Shown here piece after piece: positions 60,803 through 64,000 of a stretch of DNA of 64,000 nucleotides (position 1 is the first letter of the stretch; each line of letters starts with the position of its first letter). Origin of the DNA: Solimicrobium sp040544425 (GTDB lineage: Bacteria > Pseudomonadota > Gammaproteobacteria > Burkholderiales > Burkholderiaceae_D); NCBI GenBank assembly GCA_040544425.1, contig JBEONO010000009.1, positions 1-64,000 of the forward strand. The letters run 5' to 3'. The notes under the pieces were generated by a model. It did no database searches, was not told the DNA's origin, and was given only the letters and a program-made list of their open reading frames with translations. Both the position numbers and the translations under genes were made by a program.

Positions 60803-62008
60803 GGCTGTCAATGGAGCGGATTTCACGCCGGTGAAGTCCAGTTCCGGTGTGCCATGCCACTGGGCAAACTGAGCCAGGCAGGTCTGTACGTCGTTGGCCA
60901 GCGCCTGACTTATTTTGACAGCCGGTTCCAGATGCAGACTCTTGATTTCTAACCGGCCCTGTTGGCGGTGCGCCTTGGCGTCGAGTCTGCCAATCAGTGC
61001 GCCGCGCCTCAAAATGGGCAAAGTGAAATAGCCGTAACGCCGTTTTTCCGCCGGGGTGTAGCACTCCAGCCGGTAATCAAAATCAAACAATTCAAGTGCC
61101 CGTTTTCGGTCCCACACGACCGGGTCGAACGGTGACAGCAGTCGCGTGGCGGTGGCTTTCAGTTTGCCATCCAGAGCGGATTGTAAAAGTTCGGCGTGAT
61201 CAGGATGGATATACACCGGTGCCTCCCAGCCTTTGATTTGCGCGGTGAGCAATTCGCCCTGCTGCGCAAGCTGGTCCGGCAAAATACCCGGATCGAGTTT
61301 GGCCATTCTGAAATAATCGGCCACCCAGCTCGCCTTGCAGCAACCCAGTGCCTTGACCGCCAACAGCACTTGCTGGCGCTGGCATTCCAGTGTGTTGACC
61401 AAATCACGGCTGTCATCCCAGTCGGGGTGAACCCGTTCGCGCAGGTCGTACACGCGCTGAAAATTGTGGCGCTTTGCGACCATCAACTCGCCCATCGTGA
61501 ACAACACTTCCAGCGAACGTTTTTCCGGCTTCCATTCCCACCAGCCGCCCGCCTTGCCCTCCCGTCTGGCGAAATCAATCGAGCGCGCGGCACCATGGTC
61601 GCGAATATGTTTTTTGATCAGATTGATGTCTTTTTTGTGGTCGGCCAGCCAGCGGTGATTGAATTTCCATCCCATGCCCTCGCGGGACAGCATCTGATGG
61701 CGATATAAATGAAAATCTTCAATCGGCAAAAAACTGGCTTCGTGCGCCCAGTATTCAAACAGACTGCCTTGTTCCAGCAATTCGTCCAGCCAGATCGGCT
61801 GATAATTTCCCAGGCGGCTCCACAGCACCAGGTACGGACTCCTTGCCACGATATTGATGGTGTCGATCTGCAGCACGGCCATCTGGCGAATAGCCTGCAG
61901 GACGCTTTGCCGGTCAGGATTCCCGGGTGGTGGCGTGAGCAGGCCTTGCGCGGCCAGATGAAGATTGCGCGCCGCTGTCAGGGTCAGGACCGGTGCGGCA
62001 GGGCTCAT
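60782..62008 (-). CDS. YcaQ-family DNA crosslink glycosylase
   Basis: A 408-aa winged-helix protein of the AlkZ/YcaQ (HTH_42) family, DNA glycosylases that unhook interstrand crosslinks. The catalytic QxD motif is Q47-I-D49 in AVLQIDTINIVARSPYL. EYWAHEASFLP follows at about 90-105 and SPFDPVVWDRKR near 290 is the C-terminal signature. The length is normal (410 in E. coli). It overlaps the KirBac gene by four bases (ATGA), so the two are translationally coupled. The 3' end overlaps the CHI-like gene on the opposite strand. Confidence 0.93.
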   Translation of the reverse strand: MSPAAPVLTLTAARNLHLAAQGLLTPPPGNPDRQSVLQAIRQMAVLQIDTINIVARSPYLVLWSRLGNYQPIWLDELLEQGSLFEYWAHEASFLPIEDFHLYRHQMLSREGMGWKFNHRWLADHKKDINLIKKHIRDHGAARSIDFARREGKAGGWWEWKPEKRSLEVLFTMGELMVAKRHNFQRVYDLRERVHPDWDDSRDLVNTLECQRQQVLLAVKALGCCKASWVADYFRMAKLDPGILPDQLAQQGELLTAQIKGWEAPVYIHPDHAELLQSALDGKLKATATRLLSPFDPVVWDRKRALELFDFDYRLECYTPAEKRRYGYFTLPILRRGALIGRLDAKAHRQQGRLEIKSLHLEPAVKISQALANDVQTCLAQFAQWHGTPELDFTGVKSAPLTALLFDAQ

Positions 62009-62904
62009 GGCGTGTCGTGGGCCAGAGCCTCAACTTCAATCTCGTCAAACATGCTGTAGTCATAGTGGCTGATCGAATTGCTGTCGAAGCTGCTGATGTC
62101 GACATAGCGATGATTGAAGCGGAACGTATCCCAGGGATAGTTATGGCGGGCCCGGATGGTTTGACTGGTGGTTTCGTCGACACCTTCGATGCTCAGGATC
62201 AGGCGCGCGTTGCAGGCTTCAAAGTCCCTGGCGTTTTTGTGATGAAACGGACTGTCCTCATCAATTGTGTGGAACAGATTCCAGCCCATTGCAAACATCG
62301 GATGCTGGTCACGCTTGAGTGGCAGATCGATGATCTTCATGAACCTGACGCCTTCGTCAGTCGTTTCCAGTCGCAGCAGACGCAGTTTGGCCGAGGCTTC
62401 CGCGATGACATTCAGGCGCGTGTTGGCAATCCGGATCGACAGCACATATTCACCGTTGTGATGCGAGGTGATCGGATGTTTGGTAAACAGAATTTTTGCC
62501 TTGGGTCGGGAAAAGCGCGCGAACATCACCCCGGTCATCATTGCAATGCCGACCATGCCGATAAAAATTTCGGCAGTTGCAACGATGTGTCCATACACGG
62601 ATTGCGGATGCATGTCGCCATAGCCAACGGTAGCGAGGGTCTCGACACTGAAGAAAAAAGCGCCCCAGAATCCGCTCGGATAAAGATTGGCAACCGCGTT
62701 GTCACCAATGCTGTACAAGGTTGCAAACACAAAATTCAAAGACAGAAACGTCGATGCGAACACCGCAAAAAACACCGGCCAGGTGGACGTCATCGCGTAG
62801 TGGTAAATGTCGTGCCAGAATTGCGAATTGACGCCGTGTGCAATAAATTGACGGCCTTCAAAGACGAAGTTCTGCGAGGATTTGTGCGCCGTGCGTTTGC
62901 TCAT
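62005..62904 (-). CDS. Inward-rectifier potassium channel (KirBac)
   Basis: A 299-aa tetrameric channel. Two membrane helices (about 42-62 and 108-128) flank the pore helix and the K+ selectivity filter T92-V-G-Y-G-D97. The C-terminal two-thirds is the immunoglobulin-like cytoplasmic Kir domain (YVLSIRIANTRLNVIAEASAKLRLLR). This matches KirBac1.1 of Burkholderia in length and filter. It is the first gene of a two-gene unit with ycaQ. Ligands of KirBac are thought to be lipids or polyamines. Confidence 0.93.
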   Translation of the reverse strand: MSKRTAHKSSQNFVFEGRQFIAHGVNSQFWHDIYHYAMTSTWPVFFAVFASTFLSLNFVFATLYSIGDNAVANLYPSGFWGAFFFSVETLATVGYGDMHPQSVYGHIVATAEIFIGMVGIAMMTGVMFARFSRPKAKILFTKHPITSHHNGEYVLSIRIANTRLNVIAEASAKLRLLRLETTDEGVRFMKIIDLPLKRDQHPMFAMGWNLFHTIDEDSPFHHKNARDFEACNARLILSIEGVDETTSQTIRARHNYPWDTFRFNHRYVDISSFDSNSISHYDYSMFDEIEVEALAHDTP

Positions 62905-63058
62905 AAGTGATCAGTGGAATCTGGATATTCAGGCGAGCAATATTATCATTGCAGGGCAGACTTCCAATAAAAAAATATTGATATCAATTTGCTACGCGGC
63001 TGGCGCAGAAGGATTTGTTCGGGATAGAATGCGCGCCTGTCTTCACTGAAATCGTGCC

Positions 63059-63646
63059 ATGCATTTCGATCCGATCCTGCTGGATATTGCAGAACAAATT
63101 GATACCGAACGTCTGGTGCTGCGCGCCGTGATGCCGGGCGATGGCACGCTGCATTTTCCCGCCGTGCAGGAATCGTTGCAGGATTTGCGACGCTATCTGG
63201 CCCATCTGACCTGGGTCAAAGAGGAACCGTCGCTGGCCAGTTCAGAAAGGCATTGCCGGGAACGGCGCGCCAATTTCATCAAACGCGAAAGCCTCAGCTA
63301 TTTTATTTTTTCAAAAGCCGATCATGGTTTCATCGGCAGTATCAGCCTGCTGCGGATTGACTGGACCGTGCCGCGATTTGAGATTGGCTACTGGTGCCGG
63401 ACAGGTGCGCAGGGCAAAGGATATATCGTCGAAGCCGTTCACGCCCTGACCGGATTCGCTTTCGATAAACTTGCTGCCCGGCGCGTTGAGATCCGCGCCG
63501 ACGATGCCAATGTCAATAGCTGGAAAGTCGCCGAAGCAGCCGGCTTCGTGCTGGAAGGTGTATTGCGTAATTGGGACCGCGGCGGGCTCGATGGCGGGCT
63601 TGCCGACATGCGCGTCTACGCAAAAATTGCCGCAGAAATCAGCTGA
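63059..63646 (+). CDS. GNAT acetyltransferase (RimJ/RimL-like)
   Basis: A 195-aa N-acetyltransferase of the RimJ/RimL/SpeG-like GNAT group. The fold begins with IDTERLVLRAVMPGDGTLHFPAVQ, the acetyl-CoA site reads FEIGYWCRTGAQGKGYIVEAVHAL, and the late strand is RVEIRADDANVNSWKVAEAAGF. Such enzymes acetylate ribosomal-protein N-termini, amino acids or antibiotics; the substrate is unknown. It is divergent from the KirBac gene and precedes rimO by 80 bases. Confidence 0.88.
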   Translation: MHFDPILLDIAEQIDTERLVLRAVMPGDGTLHFPAVQESLQDLRRYLAHLTWVKEEPSLASSERHCRERRANFIKRESLSYFIFSKADHGFIGSISLLRIDWTVPRFEIGYWCRTGAQGKGYIVEAVHALTGFAFDKLAARRVEIRADDANVNSWKVAEAAGFVLEGVLRNWDRGGLDGGLADMRVYAKIAAEIS

Positions 63647-63662
63647 GTTGATTTTTTACTAT

Positions 63663-63694
63663 TTGAGAGTTGCGCAGCACTGATAGGGTACAAT
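63663..63694 (+). promoter_or_regulatory. Possible rimO promoter
   Basis: TTGAGA (63663-63668) and TACAAT (63689-63694) lie 20 bases apart, 33 bases before rimO. The spacer is long and the call weak. Confidence 0.35.
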
Positions 63695-63726
63695 GGCGGC
63701 TTCGTTTCAATCTTAAAATTTCCCCC

Positions 63727-64000
63727 ATGTCTGATAGTTCACATTCCCCCAAAGTCGGTTTCGTTTCCCTCGGTTGTCCGAAAGCCCTGGTCGATTCCGA
63801 ACAAATCCTGACCCAGCTGCGCGCCGAAGGTTATGAAACCGCCAAATCCTACGACGGTGCCGATCTGGTGATCGTCAATACCTGCGGCTTTATTGATGCG
63901 GCAGTGCAGGAATCATTGGACGCCATCGGTGAAGCGCTGCACGAAAATGGCAAAGTCATTGTGACCGGTTGTCTGGGCGCGAAAAAAGACGCCCAGGGTA
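63727..64000 (+). CDS. rimO: Ribosomal protein S12 methylthiotransferase, 5' part
   Basis: The first ~91 residues of RimO, a radical-SAM enzyme that adds a methylthio group to Asp89 of ribosomal protein S12. The visible part is the N-terminal UPF0004 domain: KVGFVSLGCPKALVDSE with the first cluster Cys, VIVNTCGFIDAAVQES with the second, and VTGCLGAK with the third. These three Cys hold the auxiliary 4Fe-4S cluster. The CxxxCxxC radical-SAM site lies beyond the end of the window. ATG at 63727 is the natural start. Confidence 0.95.
   Translation, partial: MSDSSHSPKVGFVSLGCPKALVDSEQILTQLRAEGYETAKSYDGADLVIVNTCGFIDAAVQESLDAIGEALHENGKVIVTGCLGAKKDAQG

Overview
This 64-kb window looks like chromosomal DNA of a betaproteobacterium, most likely Burkholderiales close to Oxalobacteraceae. 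This is an inference from gene content, not a database match. The supporting signs are the order relA, tRNA-Val, thrS-infC-rpmI-rplT-pheS-pheT-ihfA-merR, the ppsR/ppsA divergent pair, a KirBac channel, a PEP-CTERM exported protein, and groESL carrying both a CIRCE element and a heat-shock-like promoter. There are no rRNA genes, insertion sequences, phage genes or CRISPR arrays. One tRNA gene is present.

Region 1 (1-13 kb) is accessory. It holds a membrane diguanylate cyclase, a Bcr/CflA-type MFS exporter, a periplasmic solute-binding protein, two small lipoproteins (one collagen-like), an unrecognised 296-aa protein, a secreted alkaline-phosphatase-superfamily protein next to a PEP-CTERM protein, a secreted serine beta-lactamase-like hydrolase, a SEC-C/TPR protein, and a methylglyoxal synthase with an extra degenerate N-terminal copy of its domain. 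Region 2 (12.6-18.6 kb, minus strand) holds an orphan P-loop ATPase whose gene is preceded by a symmetric array of GGTAATT boxes. Upstream of it are two overlapping genes: a pyruvate-phosphate-dikinase-like protein without the PEP-binding domain, and a 646-aa protein ending in a PhoU/DUF47-like helical domain. A D-2-hydroxyacid dehydrogenase follows.

Region 3 (18.7-35.4 kb) is core. groES-groEL is followed by maiA, scoAB, an alpha/beta hydrolase and a RidA protein, which suits organic-acid and ketone-body metabolism. Then come relA, tRNA-Val and the translation operon. The thrS leader encodes a 13-residue peptide with four Thr codons, followed by mutually exclusive antiterminator and terminator hairpins, a previously unrecognised-looking attenuator. 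infC starts with ATA just upstream of where an ATG/GTG/TTG-only caller would begin. The operon continues through rpmI, rplT, pheST, ihfA and a MerR regulator, and ends with a cold-shock gene.

Region 4 (35.4-46.9 kb) holds LysR/aceB (glyoxylate shunt), an HTH protein, a thiol/metal-flavoured cassette (DUF2946, CATCGC outer-membrane barrel, TlpA-like), ppsR/ppsA, nfeD/SPFH and a ccdAB toxin-antitoxin with its palindromic operator.

Region 5 (47-53.7 kb) is a CbbR-like LysR gene divergent from purE-purK-dabB-dabA. This couples a dissolved-inorganic-carbon pump to the bicarbonate-consuming steps of purine synthesis, in one tightly packed operon. Region 6 (54-64 kb) has an OPT transporter with a secreted S9 peptidase, an outer-membrane MetA-type channel with a chalcone-isomerase-like exported protein, YcaQ overlapping KirBac, a GNAT acetyltransferase, and the 5' end of rimO running off the window.
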